15,845 nt of DNA from Lachnospiraceae bacterium (lineage in GTDB: Bacteria; Bacillota_A; Clostridia; Lachnospirales; Lachnospiraceae). The first letter of the stretch is position 1. Each line of letters opens with the position of its first letter. The DNA lies in contig JAILCT010000264.1 of NCBI GenBank assembly GCA_024690425.1, positions 1 to 15,845 of the forward strand, read 5' to 3'. The notes under the pieces were generated by a model. That model did no database searches. It was given only the letters and a program-made list of their open reading frames with translations, and was not told the origin of the DNA. Positions 1 to 5,952 of the stretch are shown piece by piece. The position numbers were made by a program, and so were the translations under genes.

Positions 1-906
1 CATGTCTGCATATACAAAATCGGTTTCATCAGAAACTTTAGCCGCCTGGCAGGTGGGCAGTATCATCTCAACAATGTTTCCGGGCCTTTCATATACGAAA
101 TCCTCAGGTATAATGAATATTCCGGCGCATGCCGATACACTCACGCTGCCTTTAGTATTTTGATCGTATATGATTGGTGTTCCTTCAAGAAATGTGATGA
201 TTTTCTCCCGAAGCTCATTGGGAAATATTGCTGCAAAGTTATCTCCGCCCACACGACACACTGCTCCGCGCTCTCCGATCATATCCCTTATGGTTTCATA
301 GTGGGTCTTCATAACTTCATTACCACCCTCGAAGCCTATGTTACGGTTTATGTCAGAGAAATCTTTAAGATTATACATGATGGCGGTAAAACCAAAAAAT
401 CCTCCTGTTTTACTCATTTTTCCAAGATGCCGGAAGAAATACGCAAAATTCGGATATCCATTGTTGTCATGATATGCAAGCTTCTCAACCGCTGTCTGTA
501 GACGGTTCCGTCCGATATAACTCATCATGGCACGTATACAGATGTCAAGCTGTTGCTTTTCTTCCCTATTTAAAGGTTCCGTACACTTGGCAGCATACGC
601 TGTTGCCCGGACTATTGCTCCCGTTTTTGAGATGAGCTCTTTTTTAAGCACAACTATATCTGCAGGACCTTCATCGAAATCGCAGAGAGTCTCTCTTTCT
701 CCGTCCTTCTCATCCATCATGCTCTTATAAAACTCAGTAACGACTTTGGTAAGACGAAAAGACCGGGCCAACCTGCAAAGAGCATCAACCAGCGTTTCCC
801 TGGAAAAATGTTCATAATCAACCATGGCATCAATGAGCTTAACAAACATTTCCGAAAAGTCATTTTTGTAATTCAGTTCTTCATTTTTATGATTTATATC
901 TGCCAT
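1..906 (-). CDS. Partial GGDEF-family protein with degenerate GGDNF motif
   Basis: This reading frame is open on the minus strand from an ATG at 906 to the window edge, giving 302 residues with the C-terminus missing. The start follows a modest GGTGA ribosome binding site. Residues 1 to about 135 look like a helical, soluble N-terminal region with no recognised domain. From about residue 140 the sequence follows the diguanylate cyclase fold: HDNNGYPN (146-153) stands where DxLTGLPN is usual, and GGDNF (220-224) stands where GGDEF is usual. No RxxD inhibitory site is visible at the normal spacing upstream of it. GGDEF domains make cyclic di-GMP from two GTP. Loss of the second acidic residue suggests weak or absent catalysis and possibly a GTP- or c-di-GMP-binding role. 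No membrane segment is visible in this part. The gene diverges from the tRNA operon. Family assignment is firm; activity is inference. Confidence 0.85.
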   Translation of the reverse strand, partial: MADINHKNEELNYKNDFSEMFVKLIDAMVDYEHFSRETLVDALCRLARSFRLTKVVTEFYKSMMDEKDGERETLCDFDEGPADIVVLKKELISKTGAIVRATAYAAKCTEPLNREEKQQLDICIRAMMSYIGRNRLQTAVEKLAYHDNNGYPNFAYFFRHLGKMSKTGGFFGFTAIMYNLKDFSDINRNIGFEGGNEVMKTHYETIRDMIGERGAVCRVGGDNFAAIFPNELREKIITFLEGTPIIYDQNTKGSVSVSACAGIFIIPEDFVYERPGNIVEMILPTCQAAKVSDETDFVYADM

Positions 907-947
907 ATATTTTCACCCGAAATATCTATAAACGTTTGAGGCCTTTC

Positions 948-977
948 GGAGTGTCGGTTCGAATCCTGTTACCCCGA
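948..977 (+). pseudogene. Orphan tRNA 3' fragment (T-loop and acceptor strand)
   Basis: A T-loop (GGTTCGAATCC, 956-966) is followed at the right distance by an acceptor 3' strand TACCCCG (970-976) and discriminator A (977). No matching 5' acceptor strand (CGGGGTA or similar) or D-arm lies upstream, and the T-stem is poorly paired. The ending resembles tRNA-Pro genes, but this is a guess from memory. A rho-independent terminator follows directly, as expected for a former tRNA transcription unit. The fragment may be a rearrangement scar or a relic attachment site. Confidence 0.6.
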
Positions 978-983
978 CTTTGA

Positions 984-1010
984 GAAATCCGCAAGGATTT
1001 CTTCTTTTTT
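984..1010 (+). terminator. Rho-independent terminator after tRNA fragment
   Basis: The stem is GAAATCC (984-990), loop GCAA, GGATTTC (995-1001), followed by TTCTTTTTT. It points along the plus strand and now follows only the tRNA fragment. The same stem-loop style recurs at 1195-1212 and 4712-4731. Confidence 0.85.
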
Positions 1011-1013
1011 CTC

Positions 1014-1042
1014 TTGAAATGTACCAAAGAATAATATATAAT
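1014..1042 (+). promoter_or_regulatory. Sigma-A promoter of the tRNA operon
   Basis: A -35 box TTGAAA (1014-1019) and a perfect -10 box TATAAT (1037-1042) are separated by 17 bp. Transcription would begin near 1049, about 25 nt upstream of tRNA-Arg. The hexamers and spacing are seen directly; activity is inferred. Confidence 0.85.
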
Positions 1043-1073
1043 GACTAATGCTGACTTGATTTCAGTCAGCTGT

Positions 1074-1147
<74 letters not shown>

Positions 1148-1150
1148 TCC

Positions 1151-1182
1151 GCTCCCGATTCCTGATAGCCCTTTTCGGGAGC
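1151..1182 (+). other. Hairpin in the tRNA-Arg/tRNA-His spacer
   Basis: GCTCCCGA (1151-1158) and TCGGGAGC (1175-1182) form a perfect 8-bp stem around a 16-nt loop. No T-run follows, so it is not a typical terminator. A second small hairpin, GGAATCC-TTAA-GGATTTC (1195-1212), lies just before tRNA-His. These may guide processing of the tRNA precursor, but that is inference. Confidence 0.55.
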
Positions 1183-1216
1183 AATTATATGGAAGGAATC
1201 CTTAAGGATTTCGCAT

Positions 1217-1291
1217 GGTGGGTATGGCGCAGTTGGTTAGCGCGCCAGATTGTGGCTCTGGAGGCCGAGGGTTCGAATCCCTCTACCCACC
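1217..1291 (+). tRNA. tRNA-His (anticodon GTG)
   Basis: The acceptor strands GTGGGTA (1218-1224) and TACCCAC (1284-1290) pair perfectly. An extra G at 1217 faces C1291, the G-1:C73 pair that identifies tRNA-His. The anticodon stem CCAGA/TCTGG closes loop TTGTGGC, with anticodon GTG at 1252-1254. CCA is not encoded. Confidence 0.97.
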
Positions 1292-1304
1292 CTTTTTATT
1301 TTGT

Positions 1305-1376
1305 AGGGCTATCGCCAAGCGGTAAGGCACAGGGTTTTGATCCCTGCATTCGCTGGTTCGAATCCAGCTAGCCCTG
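1305..1376 (+). tRNA. tRNA-Gln (anticodon TTG)
   Basis: The acceptor strands AGGGCTA (1305-1311) and TAGCCCT (1369-1375) pair perfectly and the discriminator is G. The anticodon stem CAGGG/CCCTG closes loop TTTTGAT, with anticodon TTG at 1337-1339, reading CAA and probably CAG. The T-arm is GCTGGTTCGAATCCAGC. CCA is not encoded. Confidence 0.97.
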
Positions 1377-1381
1377 TATTC

Positions 1382-1421
1382 GTCATAAGGGCGTACCACG
1401 AAGTGGGGGATTCCTTATGAC
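1382..1421 (+). other. Long hairpin in the tRNA-Gln/tRNA-Lys spacer
   Basis: GTCATAAGG (1382-1390) pairs perfectly with CCTTATGAC (1413-1421). Inside it, CCAC-GAA-GTGG (1396-1406) makes a smaller stem. No T-tract follows. The 85-bp spacer is otherwise unremarkable. It may be an RNA processing or stability element of the precursor. Confidence 0.5.
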
Positions 1422-1461
1422 CGGCAAGGTAAGCCTTTCTGATTGGAAAGTATATATTTCC

Positions 1462-1534
1462 GGGACACTAGCTCAGTTGGTAGAGCACCTGACTTTTAAT
1501 CAGGTTGTCGGGGGTTCGAATCCCCCGTGTCTCA
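1462..1534 (+). tRNA. tRNA-Lys (anticodon TTT)
   Basis: The acceptor strands GGGACAC (1462-1468) and GTGTCTC (1527-1533) pair with one wobble and the discriminator is A1534. The anticodon stem CCTGA/TCAGG closes loop CTTTTAA, with anticodon TTT at 1495-1497, reading AAA and AAG. CCA is not encoded. It is the last tRNA before the operon terminator. Confidence 0.97.
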
Positions 1535-1563
1535 TTTCAAAATCAGCTGGATCAAGGTTTGTG

Positions 1564-1586
1564 CACGGGATAGTCCCGTGTTTTTT
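1564..1586 (+). terminator. Rho-independent terminator of the tRNA operon
   Basis: A perfect 7-bp stem, CACGGGA (1564-1570), loop TAG, TCCCGTG (1574-1580), is followed by six T residues. It ends the tRNA unit 30 nt after tRNA-Lys. Confidence 0.92.
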
Positions 1587-1613
1587 AATGTGACACTTCT
1601 GTGACTCTTCCGA

Positions 1614-1622
1614 TGCTATAAT
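1614..1622 (+). promoter_or_regulatory. Extended -10 promoter upstream of the micro-ORF
   Basis: TGCTATAAT carries a perfect TATAAT (1617-1622) preceded by the TGn extension. No good -35 box is seen at 17 bp, which fits an extended -10 promoter. Transcription would start near 1629, about 50 nt before the 22-codon ORF. Confidence 0.6.
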
Positions 1623-1681
1623 TTATTTGGAATATAAATAAAGGCACCCGCACTACGCGGAACAAAGAGGAGGGCAAAGCG

Positions 1682-1750
1682 ATGAAGGCTATATTCGAGA
1701 TAAAGAAACCCCATATAAAAATCAAAAAGGAAGGTCACAAAGACCCTTAG
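1682..1750 (+). CDS. 22-residue basic peptide, hypothetical
   Basis: An ATG at 1682 lies 8 nt after a textbook AGGAGG (1668-1673) and opens a 22-codon frame ending in TAG. The peptide begins MKAIFEIKKP and ends HKDP. It carries seven lysines, two histidines and three acidic residues, so it is strongly basic, and it has no signal peptide or membrane segment. An extended -10 promoter lies upstream and no terminator separates it from the Gly-Gly leader protein 78 nt downstream. It could be a real small protein, a leader peptide affecting the next gene, or the residual start of a lost gene. The family is not recognised. The start context is the main support. Confidence 0.5.
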   Translation: MKAIFEIKKPHIKIKKEGHKDP

Positions 1751-1753
1751 CTG

Positions 1754-1762
1754 TGATATAAT
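1754..1762 (+). promoter_or_regulatory. Extended -10 promoter for the Gly-Gly leader protein
   Basis: TGATATAAT holds a perfect TATAAT (1757-1762) with the TGn extension. It starts just after the stop codon of the 22-residue ORF. No convincing -35 is present. It would give a 5' leader of about 60 nt for the next gene. Confidence 0.55.
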
Positions 1763-1828
1763 ATTTACAATATTCTATATACGGGATGCAGCAGCAATAT
1801 AAATTATGTTTATAAGGAGGATAATCCT

Positions 1829-2071
1829 ATGGCAGTAAATAAAATCAATGATGATGAACTCGATCTTGTTAACGGCGGCGTTGACCTTACAAGAAGCGGC
1901 GGCGACAAGTTGTTCGCAACGAAGGACATGTATTGTCCACAATGCAGAAAAACGGTTCCGTGTAAGCCGGCATCAGGAGACCGCTTATACTGTCCCAAAG
2001 GACATGAAATAAAGGAAGCTGAGCTTAACAGCAAGCTCCTTAGCGGCGGCGGAACAGAGATGGTCTGCTAA
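1829..2071 (+). CDS. Small Gly-Gly leader protein with Cys/His-rich core
   Basis: This 80-residue protein starts at ATG 1829, 8 nt after AGGAGG (1815-1820). Its N-terminus, NKINDDELDLVNGG (residues 4-17), matches the double-glycine leader pattern (ELxxVxGG) that C39-type peptidase ABC exporters cut in bacteriocin and some RiPP precursors. The predicted 63-residue remainder holds CPQC (36-39), C45, C55-P-K-G-H59 and a C-terminal Cys80. C36, C39, C55 and H59 are spaced like a small zinc ribbon. No exporter, maturase or immunity gene is seen in the window. It could be a secreted peptide processed by an exporter elsewhere, or a small metal-binding protein with a leader-like start. It converges on the phosphoesterase gene with 20 nt between stops and no clear terminator. 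Confidence 0.85.
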   Translation: MAVNKINDDELDLVNGGVDLTRSGGDKLFATKDMYCPQCRKTVPCKPASGDRLYCPKGHEIKEAELNSKLLSGGGTEMVC

Positions 2072-2091
2072 GCAGAACCGCTCCGTCACTA

Positions 2092-2571
2092 TTATATGTA
2101 TTTTATCGTATACTCCGGCTCACCACCCTCTTCCACCGTCATTACGATGTAGGAAGGCCGTCCGTCTCTCTGGCGCGGCAGGGACAGTGAGCCGGGGTTT
2201 ACTATTGTCACACCGTCCGAGTGTGCCACTATCGGTACATGGATGTGGCCGAACATAACTATGTCCGCTCCGTTCTCCTCACCATAGTAGAACATGGCGT
2301 CCTGGTTGCGGTAAATGTTGTGGTGATGGCCGTGCGTCAGGATAACCTCATATCCGGCTATGTCGAACCTCTCCGTTTCGGGAAGGCGAAGCATATAATC
2401 GTTGTTTCCCTTTACGACATAGACAGGACAGTCGAAATACTTCTTAAGCTCGGTCGGCATATGTTCGATATCACCGCAGTGGATGAACATATCGATGGGC
2501 TCTTCTCTTTTAATGACCCGCCACATATTATCTTCGTATCCGTGGGTATCACTTACAATTAGTATCTTCAT
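2092..2571 (-). CDS. YfcE/YsnB-type metallophosphoesterase
   Basis: The 159-residue protein has the full calcineurin-like metal-site set: SDTHG (residues 7-11), HCGDIE (31-36), KGNND (54-58), LTHGHHH (78-84 region) and FGHIHVP. This is the short YfcE/MJ0936/YsnB family, Mn2+-dependent cytoplasmic phosphodiesterases of uncertain natural substrate. The length is normal for the family. The start ATG is 5 nt after the rdgB stop, so translation is probably coupled; no strong separate ribosome binding site is seen. In Bacillus subtilis the homologues ysnA (rdgB) and ysnB are likewise neighbours, which supports the call. It is the last gene of the operon. Confidence 0.93.
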   Translation of the reverse strand: MKILIVSDTHGYEDNMWRVIKREEPIDMFIHCGDIEHMPTELKKYFDCPVYVVKGNNDYMLRLPETERFDIAGYEVILTHGHHHNIYRNQDAMFYYGEENGADIVMFGHIHVPIVAHSDGVTIVNPGSLSLPRQRDGRPSYIVMTVEEGGEPEYTIKYI

Positions 2572-2576
2572 TCTTT

Positions 2577-3203
2577 TTAAATCCCATAGTCTTCAAGCAC
2601 CTTCTTCATCATCCTCAGCGCCTTGCCCCTGTGGCTTATCTCATTCTTCTTCTCGGGCAGGAGCTCTCCGGAATAGCATGAAAGTTCAGGCAGGTAGAAG
2701 ATCGGATCGTATCCGAAGCCATGCTCACCCTTCTCCTCATAGCCTATGCGCCCTTCCATGGTGCCCCTTACCGTCCTGATCGTATCCTCATCCACACCCT
2801 GCAGCAAGCCTGCAGGGATCGCAAGGGCGACTGCACACACGAACCTTGCACTTCTTAATTCATCGGGAACGTCCGTAAGACGCTCAAGGATATTTCTGTT
2901 CTTGATCCTGTAGGAAGTATCCCTCCCGCAGTATCTTGCTGAATACACACCCGGTTCCTTATTCAGATAGTCAACTTCAAGGCCGGAATCGTCGGCCAGG
3001 GTGATTTTGCCTGTTTCCTGCATGATCGTACGGGCCTTGATGATGGCATTGTCTTCGAAGGTCTCACCGTCCTCGACTATGTCGGCCGTTATGCCCGCAT
3101 CCTTCATGGATATCACCTCTATCCCAAGGTCTTTAAGGATCATCCTTATCTCATTCATCTTATCTTCATTGGCTGTTGCAAATATGATCTCTCTTTTTCC
3201 CAT
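2577..3203 (-). CDS. rdgB: XTP/dITP diphosphatase (RdgB/HAM1)
   Basis: The 208-residue protein hydrolyses non-canonical purine triphosphates (dITP, XTP, ITP) to monophosphates and keeps them out of DNA. Visible family signatures are FATANEDKMNEI (8-19), GETFEDNAIIKA (46-57), LADDSGLEVDYL (69-80), GVYSARY (85-91), HGFGYDPIF (161-169) and the C-terminal ISHRGKAL (189-196). All expected catalytic and Mg2+-binding positions appear present. A purine-rich GAGAGAAG precedes the ATG. It lies 66 nt after the methyltransferase gene and 5 nt before the phosphoesterase, in one operon. Confidence 0.97.
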   Translation of the reverse strand: MGKREIIFATANEDKMNEIRMILKDLGIEVISMKDAGITADIVEDGETFEDNAIIKARTIMQETGKITLADDSGLEVDYLNKEPGVYSARYCGRDTSYRIKNRNILERLTDVPDELRSARFVCAVALAIPAGLLQGVDEDTIRTVRGTMEGRIGYEEKGEHGFGYDPIFYLPELSCYSGELLPEKKNEISHRGKALRMMKKVLEDYGI

Positions 3204-3269
3204 TTTTCTTCTCTCTTACACTTGTTTTTGTTTTTTTCTTCTCCTCCGGCCACAACCCAATCCAAAGAT

Positions 3270-4418
3270 TCAGGCTTCCCGCTTCGGCGGCTTGGGCCCC
3301 ATGAACTGATAATAATATGTCTTCATCATCCCGTTATATATCTTGCGGTTCTTATCGGCCTTGCGTCCCATGATCTTCTCGACTTCATCGTAGCCGCTGA
3401 TTATATAGGCCGACCAGGAATCAAGACCCCTGTATGCGTCCGCCAGTTCCTTATAGAGGGCGTTCATCTCTTCCTTATCCCCTATCCTCTCACCATAGGG
3501 CGGATTGGTTATAAGGAAGCCGTACTTCTTGGGGTGATGGAGCTCGGCCACCGGGCGGCGCTGGAAGTGGATCTTGTCAGCCACGCCGGCAAGAGAAGCA
3601 TTATCCCTGGCCGCCTTTATTATATCACCATCTATGTCGTAGCCCTGGATATCCGTGTCCACACTCATATCGATAAGGTCCTCCGCCTCATCAACGGCAT
3701 CCGTCCAATTCTTTCCTTCTATTATATTGGTCCATTTCTGCGCGGTAAAGTCCCTCTTCATCCCGGGCGCTATATTGCAGGCCATAAGTGCCGCCTCGAT
3801 CGGTATGGTCCCGCATCCGCAGAAGGGATCGACAAGAACCCTGTCCTTATTCCACGGGGTCAGCATGATCATGGCCGCTGCCAGGTTCTCGGCAACGGGC
3901 GCCTTGCTGACAAGCTTACGGTATCCACGCTTGTGGAGCGATTCTCCCGTTGTATCAAGGCCTATCGTAACGATATCCTTCATTATCGAGACACGCAGGG
4001 GATATGATGCTCCATTTTCTTCAAACCAGCTCACATCATAGGTCTCCTTAAGGCGCTCGACCATAGATTTCTTGACGATGGACTGGATATCGGACGATGA
4101 GAAGAGCTTGCTCTTTATCCCCGACGCCTTGGCTACCCAGAACCTGCCGTCCTTTGGAATATAGTCCTCCCAGGCCACGGCCCTTGTACCTTCAAACAGT
4201 TCATCGAAAGTCACTGCCTTAAATGATGCGACCTTTATGAGGATCCTCTCGGCTGTCCGCAGGAAGACATTGGCCCTTGCCACAGCCTCCTCATCCCCCT
4301 GAAAAGTCACCCGCCCGTCGGACACTTCGGTGATGTCATAACCAAGATCATATATCTCTCTTTTGAGTACCGCTTCCATTCCGAAATGGCATGGTGCAAT
4401 GAGTTCAAATCTGTTCAT
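3270..4418 (-). CDS. THUMP-domain class I RNA methyltransferase (YpsC/RlmL-type)
   Basis: The 382-residue protein has an N-terminal ferredoxin-like and THUMP RNA-binding region (about 1-155), then a Rossmann-type SAM methyltransferase domain. The SAM loop is VDPFCGCGTIPIEAA (196-210), the second acidic motif is GYDIDGD (259-265) and the catalytic motif is NPPYGER (305-311), the N-P-P-Y type used for exocyclic guanine N2 methylation. The family includes the C-terminal-less relatives of RlmL that modify 23S rRNA. The length is normal. The start ATG follows GAGGG. It is the first gene of the operon with rdgB, and the upstream 319 bp hold an inverted repeat and a plus-strand RNA unit. The exact target base cannot be read from the sequence. 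Confidence 0.93.
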   Translation of the reverse strand: MNRFELIAPCHFGMEAVLKREIYDLGYDITEVSDGRVTFQGDEEAVARANVFLRTAERILIKVASFKAVTFDELFEGTRAVAWEDYIPKDGRFWVAKASGIKSKLFSSSDIQSIVKKSMVERLKETYDVSWFEENGASYPLRVSIMKDIVTIGLDTTGESLHKRGYRKLVSKAPVAENLAAAMIMLTPWNKDRVLVDPFCGCGTIPIEAALMACNIAPGMKRDFTAQKWTNIIEGKNWTDAVDEAEDLIDMSVDTDIQGYDIDGDIIKAARDNASLAGVADKIHFQRRPVAELHHPKKYGFLITNPPYGERIGDKEEMNALYKELADAYRGLDSWSAYIISGYDEVEKIMGRKADKNRKIYNGMMKTYYYQFMGPKPPKREA

Positions 4419-4464
4419 TTTTACCCTCTGATAACGGTTATGTAAACCGCATTATTACTGGATT

Positions 4465-4480
4465 CCACAAGATTTTGTGG
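4465..4480. promoter_or_regulatory. Inverted repeat upstream of the methyltransferase gene
   Basis: CCACAA (4465-4470), GATT, TTGTGG (4475-4480) is a perfect 6-bp inverted repeat about 47 nt upstream of the ATG at 4418. A weaker dyad, CGGTT(N5)AACCG, lies at 4435-4449. Either could be an operator or a 5' leader hairpin. No protein partner can be named. Confidence 0.35.
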
Positions 4481-4515
4481 TCATCAAAAAAGTTACTACA
4501 ATTTTAAAAAATCTA

Positions 4516-4544
4516 TTGTCTTTTTTGTAAATATGTACTATAAT
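4516..4544 (+). promoter_or_regulatory. Sigma-A promoter of the candidate small RNA
   Basis: TTGTCT (4516-4521) and a perfect TATAAT (4539-4544) are 17 bp apart on the plus strand. Transcription would begin near 4551. It points away from the methyltransferase gene and into 185 bp of non-coding sequence, so it has no protein gene to serve. Confidence 0.75.
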
Positions 4545-4550
4545 CTTATT

Positions 4551-4737
4551 TGTAAACGGGAATCAACCCTTCAAAGGATTCTCGATTACGACCCCTTATT
4601 AATTATTTATACTCCCCTCATCGTAGCCCGTTGGTTCCCCCTTCGGGCTACTTTACTGTTACTGCTCATGCCCTTTAGGGTATGAGAGCCCGCCGGCTTT
4701 GAGGCATCAAGAGGAATCCGCAAGGATTCCTTTCATT
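4551..4737 (+). ncRNA. Candidate structured small RNA, about 185 nt
   Basis: The stretch is bounded by a canonical promoter and a rho-independent terminator on the same strand, and it holds no credible ORF. Two strong internal hairpins are visible: GTAGCCCG with CGGGCTAC (4624-4631 and 4645-4652 region) and CTCATGCCC with GGGTATGAG (4667-4686 region). Near the 5' end GAATC and GATTC can pair, and GGATTCTC (4577-4584) could instead pair with GAATCC in the terminator stem. The size fits 6S RNA, but a long rod with a central bubble is not obvious. T-box, SRP and RNase P signatures were not found. The identity is unknown. Confidence 0.6.
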
Positions 4738-4739
4738 TT
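4712..4739 (+). terminator. Rho-independent terminator of the candidate small RNA
   Basis: AGGAATCC (4712-4719), loop GCAA, GGATTCCT (4724-4731) is an 8-bp perfect stem followed by TTTCATTTT. The T-tract lies on the plus strand only, so it ends the RNA unit rather than the convergent malic enzyme gene, whose stop codon it touches. Confidence 0.8.
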
Positions 4740-5910
4740 ATATTCTTGCTACCCCTGTCCGTCTTGCCGCCTCGGCCACTGCACTTGCCACGGCATCCTT
4801 AACTTTCTCATTAAAGGAATCGGGAATTATATATTCAGGCTTCAGTTCATCATCGCTAATAATGCCTGCTATCGCATAAGCGGCAGCCAGCTTCATTTCA
4901 TCATTGATATCCCTTGCACGTACATCAAGAGTACCGCGGAATATACCCGGAAAAGCAAGCACGTTGTTGATCTGGTTGGGATAATCACTGCGTCCGGTAC
5001 CCATAACTGCAACGCCTGCCTTTTTGGCCTCCTCGGGACGGATCTCGGGAACGGGATTGGCCATTGCGAATACGATGGGATCCTTAGCCATTGTTGCAAC
5101 CATATCCGCGGTAAGGACACCCGGAGCCGATACACCGATAAATACATCGGCGCCCTTGATAACATCCGCAAGGCTTCCCTGCTTCTTTTCAAGGTTGGAT
5201 ATCTTAGCCATCTCAGCCTTTATCGCATTGAGGTTGTCGCGCCCATCATAGATAGCACCCTTGGTATCACATAGAATGACTGACTTTAACCCTGTCTTCA
5301 TAAGGAGCTTGGTGATCGCGATGCCTGCTGCGCCCGAACCGTTAACCACAACGGAGATATCCTCCATCTTTTTATTTACGAGCTTAAGGGCATTGATAAG
5401 GCCCGCCAGAACAACTACTGCCGTTCCGTGCTGGTCATCATGGAAAATGGGAATATCGCATCTCTCCTTAAGCTTCTTCTCTATCTCAAAGCACCTGGGG
5501 GCCGATATATCCTCAAGGTTTACTCCACCGAATGAACCCGCGAGAAGGGCTACCGTATTTACTATCTCATCCACATCCTTACTCCGTACGCACAGAGGAA
5601 AGGCATCCACTCCGCCGAAACGCTTAAAGAGCACGCACTTTCCTTCCATAACAGGCATCCCGGCCTCGGGGCCTATATCGCCAAGACCCAGTACTGCGGT
5701 TCCGTCAGTGATAACGGCCACCATGTTGCCCCTTCTCGTGTAGGTGTAACTGAGATCGACGTCATCCTTTATCTTAAGGCAGGGCTCTGCAACACCGGGG
5801 GTATATGCAACTGAAAGGTCATCCATCGTGTTGACCTCACAGCGGGGAGTGACCTCCAGCTTACCGTTCCATTCCTCATGTTTCTTAAGTGCGTATTCCT
5901 TCTTATCCAT
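4738..5910 (-). CDS. Malic enzyme, short bacterial form
   Basis: The 390-residue enzyme oxidatively decarboxylates malate to pyruvate and CO2 with NAD(P)+. The catalytic tyrosine is in SVAYTPGVAEPC (Y36), the catalytic lysine in MEGKCVLFKRFGG (K91), and the metal-binding acids in NLEDISAP and FHDDQHGTA (156-163). The dinucleotide fold has NGSGAAG (190-196) and ILCDTKGAI (212-220). The length matches the roughly 390-residue bacterial form without a phosphotransacetylase tail. A clear AAGGAG (5917-5922) precedes the ATG. It lies 42 nt after cbiC, probably in one transcript with cbiC and the PNPOx-family gene. Cofactor preference cannot be settled by eye. Confidence 0.96.
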   Translation of the reverse strand: MDKKEYALKKHEEWNGKLEVTPRCEVNTMDDLSVAYTPGVAEPCLKIKDDVDLSYTYTRRGNMVAVITDGTAVLGLGDIGPEAGMPVMEGKCVLFKRFGGVDAFPLCVRSKDVDEIVNTVALLAGSFGGVNLEDISAPRCFEIEKKLKERCDIPIFHDDQHGTAVVVLAGLINALKLVNKKMEDISVVVNGSGAAGIAITKLLMKTGLKSVILCDTKGAIYDGRDNLNAIKAEMAKISNLEKKQGSLADVIKGADVFIGVSAPGVLTADMVATMAKDPIVFAMANPVPEIRPEEAKKAGVAVMGTGRSDYPNQINNVLAFPGIFRGTLDVRARDINDEMKLAAAYAIAGIISDDELKPEYIIPDSFNEKVKDAVASAVAEAARRTGVARI

Positions 5911-5952
5911 TACAATCTCCTTTATTTATATATATTTGGGTAACTACGTGTT

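Noticed and set aside
160..730. Two plus-strand ORFs of 113 and 67 codons
   Set aside because: They are shadows of the GGDEF-family gene on the minus strand and lack motifs and ribosome binding sites.
1189..1371. A 60-codon ORF
   Set aside because: It runs through tRNA-His and tRNA-Gln, which are certain.
3222..4007. A 261-codon plus-strand ORF
   Set aside because: It lies opposite the methyltransferase gene, has no ribosome binding site and reads as low-similarity shadow sequence; the minus-strand gene has clear motifs.
4551..4737. T-box, cobalamin or other metabolite riboswitch
   Set aside because: No T-box AGGGTGGNACCGCG or B12-box was seen and no sense-strand gene lies downstream of the terminator; a stand-alone RNA fits better.
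4699..5274. A 191-codon plus-strand ORF after the candidate RNA
   Set aside because: It is antisense to malic enzyme, crosses the terminator at 4712-4739 and has no start context.
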